From assembly GCA_041493035.1 (NCBI GenBank), contig JBGPYB010000070.1:1-24185 (forward strand): a DNA stretch of 24,185 nt, given 5' to 3'. The notes beneath the pieces are model-generated. The model had not been told where the DNA came from, did not search any database, and saw nothing but the letters and a program-made list of their open reading frames with translations. This DNA comes from JBGPYB01 sp041493035. Lineage in GTDB: Bacteria; Acidobacteriota; Vicinamibacteria; Fen-336. Of the stretch, positions 14,521 through 22,001 are shown piece after piece (position 1 is the first letter of the stretch; every line of letters starts with the position of its first letter). Made by a program: the position numbers and the translations under genes.

Positions 14521-15848
14521 GCACATCTGACGCCGAGCCCAGGCCGAGTGCGCTCGATCGGGCCCTGGCTGTTTTTGGCGACGTGCGAGCGGGGGAGGGG
14601 CCCATCGTCCTTCTGATGGCGCTCAACGTGTTCTTGTTGCTCGTCGCCTACTACGTCCTGAAGACGGTCCGCGAGCCGCTCATCCTGGCGAGCGGCGGAG
14701 CCGAGCTGAAGTCGTACGCCGCCGCCTTCCAGGCGCTGACCCTGATCGGCTACGTCCCACTCTACGGCTGGGCGGCGTCGAAGTTGCCGCGGCAGCGCTT
14801 CCTGATGGCGGTGGTCCTGTTCTTCGTCGGCTGCATCCAGCTCTTCTTCCTGGCCAGCCGGCTGGGCGTGCCGTACATCGGCTTCGTCTTCTTCGTCTGG
14901 GTGGGCATCTTCAGCCTGACCACGATCGCCCAGTTCTGGTCCTACGCGAACGAGATCTACAGCCGCCCGGAGGGCGAGCGCCTCTTCCCGCTGATCGCGG
15001 TGGGCTCGGTCGCCGGGGCGCCGCTCGGAGCGGCCCTCGCCGAGCACCTCTTCAAGCTGGGGGTGCGCCCCTTCGCAATGATGCAGATCGCGGCCGGCCT
15101 GTTGTTGCTGCACCTCGGCCTCTACCGCGTCGTGAACGCGCGTGTGAACGCCGGGGCGGCGAAGGCCGAGCAGGAGCCAATGAAGGAGGGCAATGGCTTC
15201 GCCATGGTCCTTCAGAGTCGCTATCTGGGCCTGATCGCGCTGCTCCTCGTATTCCTGAACCTCGTCAACACCGTCGGCGAGTACATCCTCGGCCACGCGG
15301 TGGTCATCGCTGCCGACGCGCAGGTCGCGGCCGCGTCGGGGTTCGACAAGGAAGCCTTCATCGGCCAGTTCTATGGCAACTACTTCTTCTGGACGAACGT
15401 GGCCACGATTCTCATCCAGGCCTTCATCGTGTCGCGGGTCGTCAAGCATCTCGGCATGAAGGGGGTGCTGCTGGCGGTTCCGATCGTGTCGCTGTGCGCC
15501 TACAGCACGGCGGCGGCGGGGGCAGGGCTCTTCGCGCTGCTGTACGTGAAGATCGCCGAGAACTCGACCGACTACTCGGTCAACAACACGGCCAAGCAGA
15601 TGCTGTGGCTGCCCACGAGCCGCGAGGAGAAGTACAAGGCCAAGCAGGCCATCGACACGTTCTTCGTCCGCTTCGGTGACATGCTGGCCGCAGGGGTCGT
15701 CTTTCTCGGCACCCACGTGCTGGTCCGGGGCGTCGCGGGCTTCGCCCGCACAAACATCGTGATCGTAGCCTGCGCGATTGTCGTGGTCGTGCTCTTGCTG
15801 CGGGAGTACGGGCGGCTCACCGCGCCGGCCAAGGAGAGTGCGTCGTGA
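14517..15848 (+). CDS. TLC-type (Npt1/Npt2-like) nucleotide transporter family protein
   Basis: A 443-residue inner-membrane protein with about twelve hydrophobic segments and no signal peptide. Family features are VRAGEGPIVLLMALNVFLLL at about 22-42, YYVLKTVREPLIL right after, ELKSYAAAFQA, FWSYANEIYSRPEGERLFPL, IAVGSVAGAPLGA, and late NSTDYSVNNTAKQMLWLP with REEKYKAKQAIDTFFVRFGD. These match the ADP/ATP-carrier-like (TLC) group of the major facilitator superfamily. Characterised members exchange ATP/ADP or import nucleotides in intracellular bacteria and plastids; free-living members are mostly uncharacterised. An AGGAAG precedes the ATG, whose first bases overlap the stop of an upstream stub. 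Its own stop overlaps the next gene's GTG (GTGA), so transporter and outer-membrane protein are very probably co-translated. Nucleotide as substrate is inferred from family only. Confidence 0.78.
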   Translation: MSTSDAEPRPSALDRALAVFGDVRAGEGPIVLLMALNVFLLLVAYYVLKTVREPLILASGGAELKSYAAAFQALTLIGYVPLYGWAASKLPRQRFLMAVVLFFVGCIQLFFLASRLGVPYIGFVFFVWVGIFSLTTIAQFWSYANEIYSRPEGERLFPLIAVGSVAGAPLGAALAEHLFKLGVRPFAMMQIAAGLLLLHLGLYRVVNARVNAGAAKAEQEPMKEGNGFAMVLQSRYLGLIALLLVFLNLVNTVGEYILGHAVVIAADAQVAAASGFDKEAFIGQFYGNYFFWTNVATILIQAFIVSRVVKHLGMKGVLLAVPIVSLCAYSTAAAGAGLFALLYVKIAENSTDYSVNNTAKQMLWLPTSREEKYKAKQAIDTFFVRFGDMLAAGVVFLGTHVLVRGVAGFARTNIVIVACAIVVVVLLLREYGRLTAPAKESAS

Positions 15849-18415
15849 AGAAATTGAAGATGGGTCTCGTCGTTGTCGTTGTCCTCGCGGCGGGCCTTTC
15901 GCCGGTCGCCTCGGCGGAGACGCGCAAGGTGGTCGCCGGAGAGGTGTTCGCCCGGGGCGGGGTGTGGCGCTTCTGGTTTGGCGACGGCTACCGCAAGACG
16001 TGGATCACGCCGGCCGAGATCCCGGTGCTCGACCTCAAGACCGAAGCTGGCGGCCTGAAGCCCCTCCGCCAGGTCGGCGCACTGGAAACCGTGGGCCTGG
16101 CACTGGCCGGGGCGAACGGGAGCGCCTTCACGTTCCGCAAGCTCATGAAGCAGCCCGAGCGGACCATACCGAAGGAATGGCTGGGCACCGAGCTGGAGGT
16201 GATCGTGAGGGACCAGACCGCCGCGGCACACCCGGCGGCCACGGCGATCGTCGGCTCGCTCGCACGGTCGCTGGGGATTCCGTTCTACGGGTCGCGGGTG
16301 ATGGTGATGCCCGACGATCCCATCCTGGGAAAGTTCAGGGAGACCTTCGCAAACACGGTCGGGACCTTCGACGAGTACCCGCTGCCCGGCTACCAGGGGA
16401 TGACCGAGATCATCTCGACGGGAGATCTGTGGAAGAAGTGGCTTGAGGGCGGCCCCGAGAACCGCGTGGACAGCCGCGCGTTCGTGAAGGCGCGGCTCTT
16501 CGACCTCACTGTCGGCAACTGGGACCGCCACCAGGGACAGTGGCGCTGGGCGCGCATCCCGGGCCACCCGCTCTGGGAGCCCGTGCCCGAGGACGCCGAC
16601 CAGGCGTTCACGCGCTACGAAGGGACCGTTCTCGCCGCCGGACGAACCATGATGCCGCGGTTCATGCGCTACTCGGGCCAGTACCCCGGCCGCCTCGAGG
16701 GGCTGACCACCAACAACGGCGACGTGACCCGGTGGTTTCCGGCCGATGTCGAGTGGTCCGTCTTCGAGGAGGAGGCGCGTGAGCTGAAGGCGCAGATGAC
16801 AGACGCCGTCATCGACGAGGCCATGCACCAGATGCCGGCCGAGTGGTATGCGATCGATGGCCCCCAGATGACGAAGGACCTGAAGCAGCGCCGTGACGCC
16901 CTGGGAGACTACGCGTGGAAGTTCTACCTTCACCTCGCGGACCGGGTGGAGGTACGAGGCACCGACCGCGACGACCTCGCGACGGTCCAACACTTGGCCG
17001 ACGGGTCGATGGACCTCACGCTCGCTCCCCTGAACGCCGACGGGTCGGGGGGCGCTTCCTACTACCACCGGCGCTTCTCGCCGAAGGAGACCAAGGAGGT
17101 CCGCATCTACCTCTTCGGCGGCAACGACCACCTGGTGACGAGCGGGCCGAAGAAGGGCGACATCACCCTTCGGGTCCTAGGCGGAAAGGGCAATGACGTT
17201 CTCGACGACTCGAAGAGCGGCGGGGCCGACGTCCGGGATTCGGAGGGAAACAATAAGTTCGTGCGCGGGCCCGGCACCAGTGTGGACGAGCACTCGTGGC
17301 AGAACCCCGCGCCCGACGCCGAGCGACCCTGGCTCGAGCCTCGCGCCTACGGCCACTGGACGATGCCCGTGGCCCTGACCTATTGGGAGCCGAACCAGGC
17401 GTTCATGATCGGCGGCGGTTTCAGACGGACGAGTTGGGGCTTCCGCGATTACCCCTGGAAGAACATACAGGGCGCCTCTGTCATCTTCTCCACCGGCTAC
17501 ACGAACGTCCGTGTCAGCTACTTCGGCGAGTTCCGACTGAACGAGTCCGCCCTGACGGCACGGGTCGACCTCAAGGCCTCGGGGATCGAAAACCTGAACT
17601 TCTTCGGCTTGGGGAACGAAACGCCGTTGCTCGACAAGAGCCAGTACCTGACCCGGGAGGGCCTTTTTTCGGCGTTTCCATCGCTGCGTTACACGCCAAG
17701 CAGGAAATTCCAGCTCCACGTCGGGGCCGAGGTCATGGGCCTCAAGACCAACGGAAACGGCCAGACCCTCGCCGAGCAGGAGCAGCCCTACGGCTCGGGG
17801 AACTTCGGCGAAGTGAAGGTACGCACCGGTTTCGAGTACGACAGCCGAGGCCGCTCCACGAGCTTCCTCTCCCAACCGCAGGATCCGGGCACCGCCGCCG
17901 CCGGCCCCAAGGTGAATGGCATCCGCTTGGTGGCCGAGGGTTTCTATGCGCCCAAGGTCTGGGACGTTACGAAAGACTTCGGCGGAGTGAACGGAAGTCT
18001 CTCAGGCTACCTCGGCAACCGGAAAGTGGTTCTTTCCGTCCGCGGCGGGGGCTGCAAGGTTTGGGGTCCGTACCCGTACTTCGAATCGTCGAGCATCGGC
18101 GGCAGCGACAACGTCCGCGGCTGGGACGGGAGCCGCTTCCGGGGCGACTCGTCGCTCTACGGCAACGCGGAGCTCCGCTTCTGGCTGGGCCATCGCAAGA
18201 GGCCGCTCATCCCGGCCCAATGGGGGCTTCTCGCCTTCTACGACGTGGGCCGCGTCTGGCTGGCGGGCGAGAGCTCGAAGACCTGGCACCCCGGCTACGG
18301 CGGCGGCATCCTGGCCGAGGTCCTGGGCGTGCCCGGCCTCGCGCTCCGGGGGACCGTTGCCTCGAGCACAGAGGGGCACATCCACATCTACGTTGGAGGC
18401 GGCTACTCGTTCTGA
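15845..18415 (+). CDS. Exported kinase-like domain plus Omp85-type beta-barrel outer-membrane protein
   Basis: An 856-residue protein. Signal peptide 1-24 (KKLKMGLVVVVVLAAGL, cut after ASA). Residues about 30-370 look like the kinase-fold region found ahead of barrels in some Bacteroidetes-type proteins: a glycine-containing beta region, FTFRKLMKQPER (97-106), DQTAAAHPAA (123-132), then RLFDLTVGNWDRHQGQWRW with N225-W-D227-R-H229 like the catalytic loop of HipA/FAM20 proteins, and EDADQAF (249-255) like their metal-binding segment. About 405-480 is a beta-rich linker with GGKGNDVLDDS, which may bind calcium. The barrel occupies about 495-856 with GGSDNVRGWDGSRFRG and FYDVGRVW, ending YSF as outer-membrane proteins do. 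The GTG start overlaps the upstream stop. Kinase activity is inferred from a few motifs; an inactive fold is possible. Confidence 0.72.
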   Translation: MKKLKMGLVVVVVLAAGLSPVASAETRKVVAGEVFARGGVWRFWFGDGYRKTWITPAEIPVLDLKTEAGGLKPLRQVGALETVGLALAGANGSAFTFRKLMKQPERTIPKEWLGTELEVIVRDQTAAAHPAATAIVGSLARSLGIPFYGSRVMVMPDDPILGKFRETFANTVGTFDEYPLPGYQGMTEIISTGDLWKKWLEGGPENRVDSRAFVKARLFDLTVGNWDRHQGQWRWARIPGHPLWEPVPEDADQAFTRYEGTVLAAGRTMMPRFMRYSGQYPGRLEGLTTNNGDVTRWFPADVEWSVFEEEARELKAQMTDAVIDEAMHQMPAEWYAIDGPQMTKDLKQRRDALGDYAWKFYLHLADRVEVRGTDRDDLATVQHLADGSMDLTLAPLNADGSGGASYYHRRFSPKETKEVRIYLFGGNDHLVTSGPKKGDITLRVLGGKGNDVLDDSKSGGADVRDSEGNNKFVRGPGTSVDEHSWQNPAPDAERPWLEPRAYGHWTMPVALTYWEPNQAFMIGGGFRRTSWGFRDYPWKNIQGASVIFSTGYTNVRVSYFGEFRLNESALTARVDLKASGIENLNFFGLGNETPLLDKSQYLTREGLFSAFPSLRYTPSRKFQLHVGAEVMGLKTNGNGQTLAEQEQPYGSGNFGEVKVRTGFEYDSRGRSTSFLSQPQDPGTAAAGPKVNGIRLVAEGFYAPKVWDVTKDFGGVNGSLSGYLGNRKVVLSVRGGGCKVWGPYPYFESSSIGGSDNVRGWDGSRFRGDSSLYGNAELRFWLGHRKRPLIPAQWGLLAFYDVGRVWLAGESSKTWHPGYGGGILAEVLGVPGLALRGTVASSTEGHIHIYVGGGYSF

Positions 18416-18426
18416 GGAGGCGGTAG

Positions 18427-19269
18427 TTGGGATTCAGATGGGCTCGTTGGCGGAACGGAGCCTGCCTCGCAAGCGTCGTGGTGATGGTCCTTGCCGGCGG
18501 AATGCCGGCCTTGGCGGAAAACGATGTGCCGACGGTTGCGGGCACGGTCGCGCCGGCCGAGAGCCAGCCCGTCCCCTCGGCCGGTGACGGGGACGGCCGC
18601 CGCACCATGGGACGCCTGCCCGCGAACCTCGGCCGCGGTTTCGTGGGTGTCTTCAACAAGGACAACCTCGTGCCGTTCCTGGTCGGCGGCGTCGCGACCG
18701 GAGGCGCTGCCTTCTTGGACGACGACGTGAGGAGCTCCGCTTCCAACCCCGACAGCGGATTCGGCAAGGCGCTCGAGGCTGGCGGTGGGTGGCCCGCCGC
18801 GGCCGCGGTGGTGGCAATCTTTACTGGCGGGAGATTCGCTCACGGCACGCGCTTTCGTGCGATGACCTACGACCTCGCCAACGCCGCCATCGTCAACTTT
18901 GGTTACACGGAGCTGGTCAAGGTGACGGTCCGGCGCGAGCGGCCCGACGGGTCGAACAACCAGTCCTTTCCCTCCGGCCACGCCTCGGACGGGTTCACGT
19001 GGGCCACGGTGTTCCAGCGCCACTACGGGTGGAAGCTGGGCCTGCCGGCCTATGCCCTCGCCGCGACGATGGGCTACTCGCGCATCGTGCGCGACAAGCA
19101 CTACCTGAGCGACGTCGTCGCCGGGGCGACGCTCGGCTACATCGTGGGCCGGACGGTGGTGCGCGTGAACAGCAAGGCGCTCGGACCCGCCGGGGCGAAG
19201 AAGACGTTGAACGTGAGCCCGATCGTGACACGGTACGCACGCGGGCTGCAGATGTCGTGGACGTTCTAA
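18427..19269 (+). CDS. PAP2-family phosphatase, exported or membrane-associated
   Basis: A 280-residue PAP2 (type-2 phosphatidic acid phosphatase) protein. N-terminal signal peptide or anchor at about 11-30. All three active-site motifs are present: K165-x6-R172-P173 in KVTVRRERP, P182-S-G-H185 (PSGHAS), and S218-R219-x5-H225-x3-D229 in SRIVRDKHYLSD. H185 and H225 are the expected catalytic histidines. Intact motifs indicate an active hydrolase of lipid or small-molecule phosphates on the outer face of the inner membrane or in the periplasm. TTG at 18427 is chosen because GGAGG precedes it by about 8 bases and a signal sequence follows. It starts 11 bases after the outer-membrane protein's stop, so it belongs to the same transcript. 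The GLQMSWTF ending is aromatic but there is no barrel. Confidence 0.85.
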   Translation: MGFRWARWRNGACLASVVVMVLAGGMPALAENDVPTVAGTVAPAESQPVPSAGDGDGRRTMGRLPANLGRGFVGVFNKDNLVPFLVGGVATGGAAFLDDDVRSSASNPDSGFGKALEAGGGWPAAAAVVAIFTGGRFAHGTRFRAMTYDLANAAIVNFGYTELVKVTVRRERPDGSNNQSFPSGHASDGFTWATVFQRHYGWKLGLPAYALAATMGYSRIVRDKHYLSDVVAGATLGYIVGRTVVRVNSKALGPAGAKKTLNVSPIVTRYARGLQMSWTF

Positions 19270-19277
19270 AGGATGAG

Positions 19278-19505
19278 ATGGTGAGACCCTTCGTGCCGTT
19301 CGCTGCCGCCCTCCTCCTGGCCGGATCCGCCTTCGCCCAGGAGCCGCCCCCGCCTCCTATGGAGGACGTCCTCTACTGGGCGAAGGACACCTTCGGCCTC
19401 AAGCCCGTGGTCTCCGGTTACCACGTGACCTTCGCCGGCTTGGAGGAAGATCGCACCACAGACGATGAACAGAATGATCGGATGCAAGGGCAACGTCGGG
19501 GATAA
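19278..19505 (+). pseudogene. Truncated exported protein at the end of the transporter/kinase/phosphatase cluster
   Basis: An ATG 8 bases after the PAP2 stop opens a clear signal peptide (MVRPFVPFAAALLLAGSAFA, cut before QE). It is followed by MEDVLYWAKDTFGLKPVVSG and YHVTFAGLEEDRT. At about 19455 the coding character ends abruptly: the remaining codons to the TAA at 19503-19505 are the antisense of a minus-strand membrane-protein fragment. The open frame is 75 codons, but only about 60 belong to the original gene. The family is not recognised. Its position indicates that the cluster once had a fourth, exported member lost by a deletion. Confidence 0.65.
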
Positions 19506-19700
19506 AGCCCCCTCGCCGCTGATGCTGCCGATACCGTGAGAAAGAACCATCAGGGCCGGCATCAGGGCAAGAGAGGCGGCATACCATGCGAGCGGCAGCC
19601 GGGCCGTCGTTGCGCTGCGCCAAAGGCCTGGCACCAGATCGCGATCGCGAAAGACGTTCCGGCGTGAAGGCCGGAGGTCGAACCCCAACAGGGGAACGGC
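19456..19700 (-). pseudogene. Fragment of a polytopic membrane protein, possibly CPBP-type
   Basis: Read on the minus strand just downstream of DoxX: PLLGFDLRPSRRNVFRDRD, then LPLAWYAASLALMPALMVLS and LHPIILFIVCGAIF, two hydrophobic helices. The W-Y-A-x-A-L-x-L-x-P arrangement recalls the N-terminal part of CPBP (CAAX protease-like) membrane proteins, before the catalytic EExxxR motif. That catalytic part is missing because the sequence switches at about 19455 into the antisense of the truncated exported gene. An ATG overlaps the DoxX stop (ATGA) but in another frame, so a frameshift is also likely. Family assignment is weak. Confidence 0.4.
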
Positions 19701-20150
19701 TCATGCGCCGCGGGCTCCGGATTTCCAGCGACCGGCGCCGGCGAGAATCACGGCCAGGCAGCCGAGAAGCATGCACCAATCGGTGCGGGCTTCATGGAGG
19801 AAGCTCCAGATGCCGTAGCTCGAAAGCTTGGGTAGCGAGAAGGGACCGAACGCCCGCCCGAGCAGGATCGGGATCTTGGTCGAAAGGATGGCCCCGGAGA
19901 TGTTGATCAGGAGGGCGGTGGCCGCGTAGAGCGCGAGGACGTTCAAGATCAGGAGCAGACCGGCCACGATCTCCACGGCACCGACGAACGGAGCCATGCC
20001 TTCCGCCCAGGGGATGCCGATCTTGAGGAACCGTCCCACGCCAAGCTCTGTCGGGAAGAGGAACTTCTGAATGCCCTCGGACAGGAAGACGGAACCCACC
20101 ATGAGCCGCACCAAATACAACGCCGCGGTGGTCCTGCTTTGCAGCACCAT
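19701..20150 (-). CDS. DoxX family membrane protein
   Basis: A 149-residue protein with four predicted membrane helices. The first contains ALYLVRLMVGSVFLSEGIQK with the family's G-x-Q-K-F segment (EGIQKFLFP), followed by GIPWAEGMAPFVGAVEIVAG and LLLILNVLALYAATALLINI, then a late helix CMLLGCLAVILAGAG. DoxX-like proteins are small inner-membrane proteins linked in some species to oxidative-stress complexes; many are uncharacterised. The open frame extends to 20285, but the ATG at 20150 follows a strong GGGAGGTGGG ribosome-binding site. The gene is divergent from a truncated PadR regulator, and a palindromic operator lies between them. This suggests it was controlled by that regulator and could now be deregulated or under a paralogue. 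Confidence 0.82.
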   Translation of the reverse strand: MVLQSRTTAALYLVRLMVGSVFLSEGIQKFLFPTELGVGRFLKIGIPWAEGMAPFVGAVEIVAGLLLILNVLALYAATALLINISGAILSTKIPILLGRAFGPFSLPKLSSYGIWSFLHEARTDWCMLLGCLAVILAGAGRWKSGARGA

Positions 20151-20230
20151 GCCCACCTCCCTCCCGGTCAAGCCTTCCAGGGCCGCAGGAACGTTGCCAC
20201 CCACGGCACCCTCGCGTAGCATACACTCGA

Positions 20231-20262
20231 TATAACGATTACCGATATCGGTTGTCGTTATA
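20231..20262. promoter_or_regulatory. 32-base palindromic operator between DoxX and truncated PadR
   Basis: Outer arms TATAACGA and TCGTTATA are perfect inverted repeats, and the centre ACCGATATCGGT is a perfect 12-base palindrome. Two mismatched bases on each side separate them, so 14 of 16 positions per half pair. The AT-rich arms stand out in GC-rich DNA. It lies 3 bases before the PadR start and about 80 bases upstream of the DoxX start. This is the expected place for a dimeric winged-helix repressor to control both directions. Confidence 0.75.
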
Positions 20263-20265
20263 CGA

Positions 20266-20391
20266 ATGCGAATGAAGGAAGCCAACCGCGAGATCCTACT
20301 GAGCTTCTGGAAAGCTCACATCCTGCACCATGCCGGTGAGGAGCCCATCCACGGCCAGTGGATCCTCGACGAGCTGCGTCGCCATGTGTAA
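20266..20391 (+). pseudogene. Truncated PadR-family transcriptional regulator
   Basis: An ATG at 20266 (or 20272) opens a 41-codon frame containing ANREILLSFWKAHILHHAGE and HGQWILDELRRH. This is the start of the winged-helix domain of a PadR subgroup whose members normally continue RRHGYELSPGTLYPLLHRM, with about 100 or more residues in total. Here the sequence after RRH gives V and then TAA at 20389-20391, and no continuation is found in any frame downstream. The recognition helix and dimerisation helices are gone, so the product cannot be a working repressor. It sits directly beside the palindromic operator and is divergent from DoxX. Confidence 0.75.
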
Positions 20392-20434
20392 AAGGAAGGC
20401 CGAAGGCGCCCCCGAAGGGAAATGTGACAGCCGG

Positions 20435-20459
20435 GCCTGTCCTTTCCGGGGAGACAGGC
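20435..20459 (-). terminator. Hairpin in the gap downstream of the APC permease
   Basis: GCCTGTC and GACAGGC form a perfect 7-base stem around an 11-base loop, with GGG and CCC extending it after a short bulge. It lies about 50 bases beyond the stop of the minus-strand permease gene, so termination of that transcript is plausible. There is no clear T-run. Confidence 0.4.
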
Positions 20460-20510
20460 AGCCCTGAGGCTGACGACGAACCGGATCCCGTCCTCAGTCG
20501 CCTCCAGCGC

Positions 20511-21836
20511 TCAATGCGACCGCGGGACGGCAAAGGAATGAGGGGAGAGCCGGCGCGCCCACTTGGCGGCCAGGTAGAGCAGGGGACCCAGGGCGATGAG
20601 CCCTAACCCCAGCTTCATGTCCTCCACCTCAACGTGGAAGAGCACGTACAGGGCGAGAAGACTGGGGCAGAACGCCGTGAAGAGGAGGCCCGGCCAGCCT
20701 CCCGGAATCCGAAACCGCCCACGAAGCTCGGGATGCTTCAACCGTAGCAGCACCGGCGTCGCGAAGATCAGCAAGTATGTCGGAAGCGACATCCAGGTGC
20801 TTACGGTGAGAAGCTGCGCGAAGGTCAAGAAGAACGTGAGGACGCTATACAGCCCGGCCTGGAGAATCAGACACACATGGGGTGTCTGGTACAGCGGGTG
20901 AAGCCGTGCCAGGAATTCAGGGAGCAACCCGTCGCGGGCCATGGCGTAGGGCCGGCGCGAATTGATCAGCAGCTCGCCGTTGAACAGGCCGAGACCCGCG
21001 AACTGACCCGAGAGCGCCGTCAGGCCGGCGAGCCCCGTTCCACCGAGGGCCAGAGCCACGCGTTCGAAGTGGGCAGTCTTCCAGCCCTGCCAGTTCGGTG
21101 TTACTGCCAGTCCGCACATCAGCGGTAGCACGTGGGCGAGGATCGAGAGCGGCAGGAAGAGCGCCAGGAGCCGAGGGTAGTTGTGCTCCGGCTCGACGAT
21201 CTCCTCGCTGGCGTTGGCAGGAGCGTCGTATCCGGAGTACGTCCACATGCACCAGATGATGGCGTGGCTCATGGCCGTGCCGACCGGCACGCCGTCCGGG
21301 ACCAGGGGAGTCAAGTGGGCGAGTGACATCCGCGACCACCCGCGGATGACGATGATGAGCAGAGGAATGGCCACGACCACGCTGATTCCCACCGAGAAGC
21401 GTCCGACAACATCGATGCCTCGGACGTTCAGCCAGGTGAGGACCCAGATGATGATGAGGCAAACGGCCCACAGCCCCCAGCGGCTCGACCCTGAGGTGAA
21501 AAAAGATAGCAGATACGCCGCCATCAGTGGGGGATACAGGCACGAGTCCATGATCCAGGTGAGCCAGTCCACGTAGGAGAACACGAAGGACCAGAAGGGG
21601 CCGACGCTGACGCGAAACCACGGATAGAGGCCGCCCTCGAGCGGCATGGCGCTGACCAGCTCGGACACGATCAGCGCGTAGGGCGCCGCCCAGAAGAGGG
21701 CCATGGCCACGACGACCACGATGGCCATCCCCGGGCCCGACATCGGAACGATCTCCTCGATGCCGTACGGGGTGCCTCCCAGCACGAGAAACATCATTAC
21801 GAAGACAGCCAACGGCCTGAGGCTGCGACGCAGCAT
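20511..21836 (-). CDS. APC-superfamily permease, PUT-like (amino acid/polyamine)
   Basis: A 441-residue inner-membrane transporter with about twelve hydrophobic segments. The first helix carries LGGTPYGIEEIV, like the G-x-P-x-G-x-E substrate-site motif of APC carriers. FSYVDWLTWIMDSCLYPPLM resembles the region of plant-type PUT polyamine:proton symporters that has a D-N-A-L-Y-P motif. WTYSGYDAPANASEEIVEP is the conserved helix-6/7 G-x-D...EE block. Later LFNGELLINSRRPYAMARDG matches the helix-8 region with its typical SR-x-x-x-x-MARDG ending. Uptake of an amino acid or polyamine driven by protons or Na+ is expected; the exact substrate is not readable. The ATG at 21836 gives a short cytoplasmic N-terminus before helix 1. 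It is in the same direction as the oxidoreductase gene upstream but 165 bases apart. Confidence 0.82.
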   Translation of the reverse strand: MLRRSLRPLAVFVMMFLVLGGTPYGIEEIVPMSGPGMAIVVVVAMALFWAAPYALIVSELVSAMPLEGGLYPWFRVSVGPFWSFVFSYVDWLTWIMDSCLYPPLMAAYLLSFFTSGSSRWGLWAVCLIIIWVLTWLNVRGIDVVGRFSVGISVVVAIPLLIIVIRGWSRMSLAHLTPLVPDGVPVGTAMSHAIIWCMWTYSGYDAPANASEEIVEPEHNYPRLLALFLPLSILAHVLPLMCGLAVTPNWQGWKTAHFERVALALGGTGLAGLTALSGQFAGLGLFNGELLINSRRPYAMARDGLLPEFLARLHPLYQTPHVCLILQAGLYSVLTFFLTFAQLLTVSTWMSLPTYLLIFATPVLLRLKHPELRGRFRIPGGWPGLLFTAFCPSLLALYVLFHVEVEDMKLGLGLIALGPLLYLAAKWARRLSPHSFAVPRSH

Positions 21837-22001
21837 GAAGCCTCGCTAAGTCCCCGTCCCTGCCCAGATGAGGTCGAACCGGGCCCGGATGCCTCGGCGA
21901 CGGTCAGGGAGGGGCCTACGGACGGGATCGCCGGGCCTCAAGCGGCCCAGGATCTTGCCTCACGCGGGTTCGCCCTCATCGGCTGGAGCTTGGAACGAGG
22001 C

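Noticed and set aside
13509..15716. 735-codon open frame on the minus strand
   Set aside because: It is antisense to the TLC transporter over most of its length, with long acidic/histidine-rich runs typical of antisense frames in GC-rich DNA. Only its C-terminal part overlaps real coding, one frame of the broken binding-protein remnant.
15572..17131. 519-codon open frame on the minus strand
   Set aside because: Antisense shadow of the kinase-like/barrel gene; its composition is unlike the intact genes and it has no recognisable motif.
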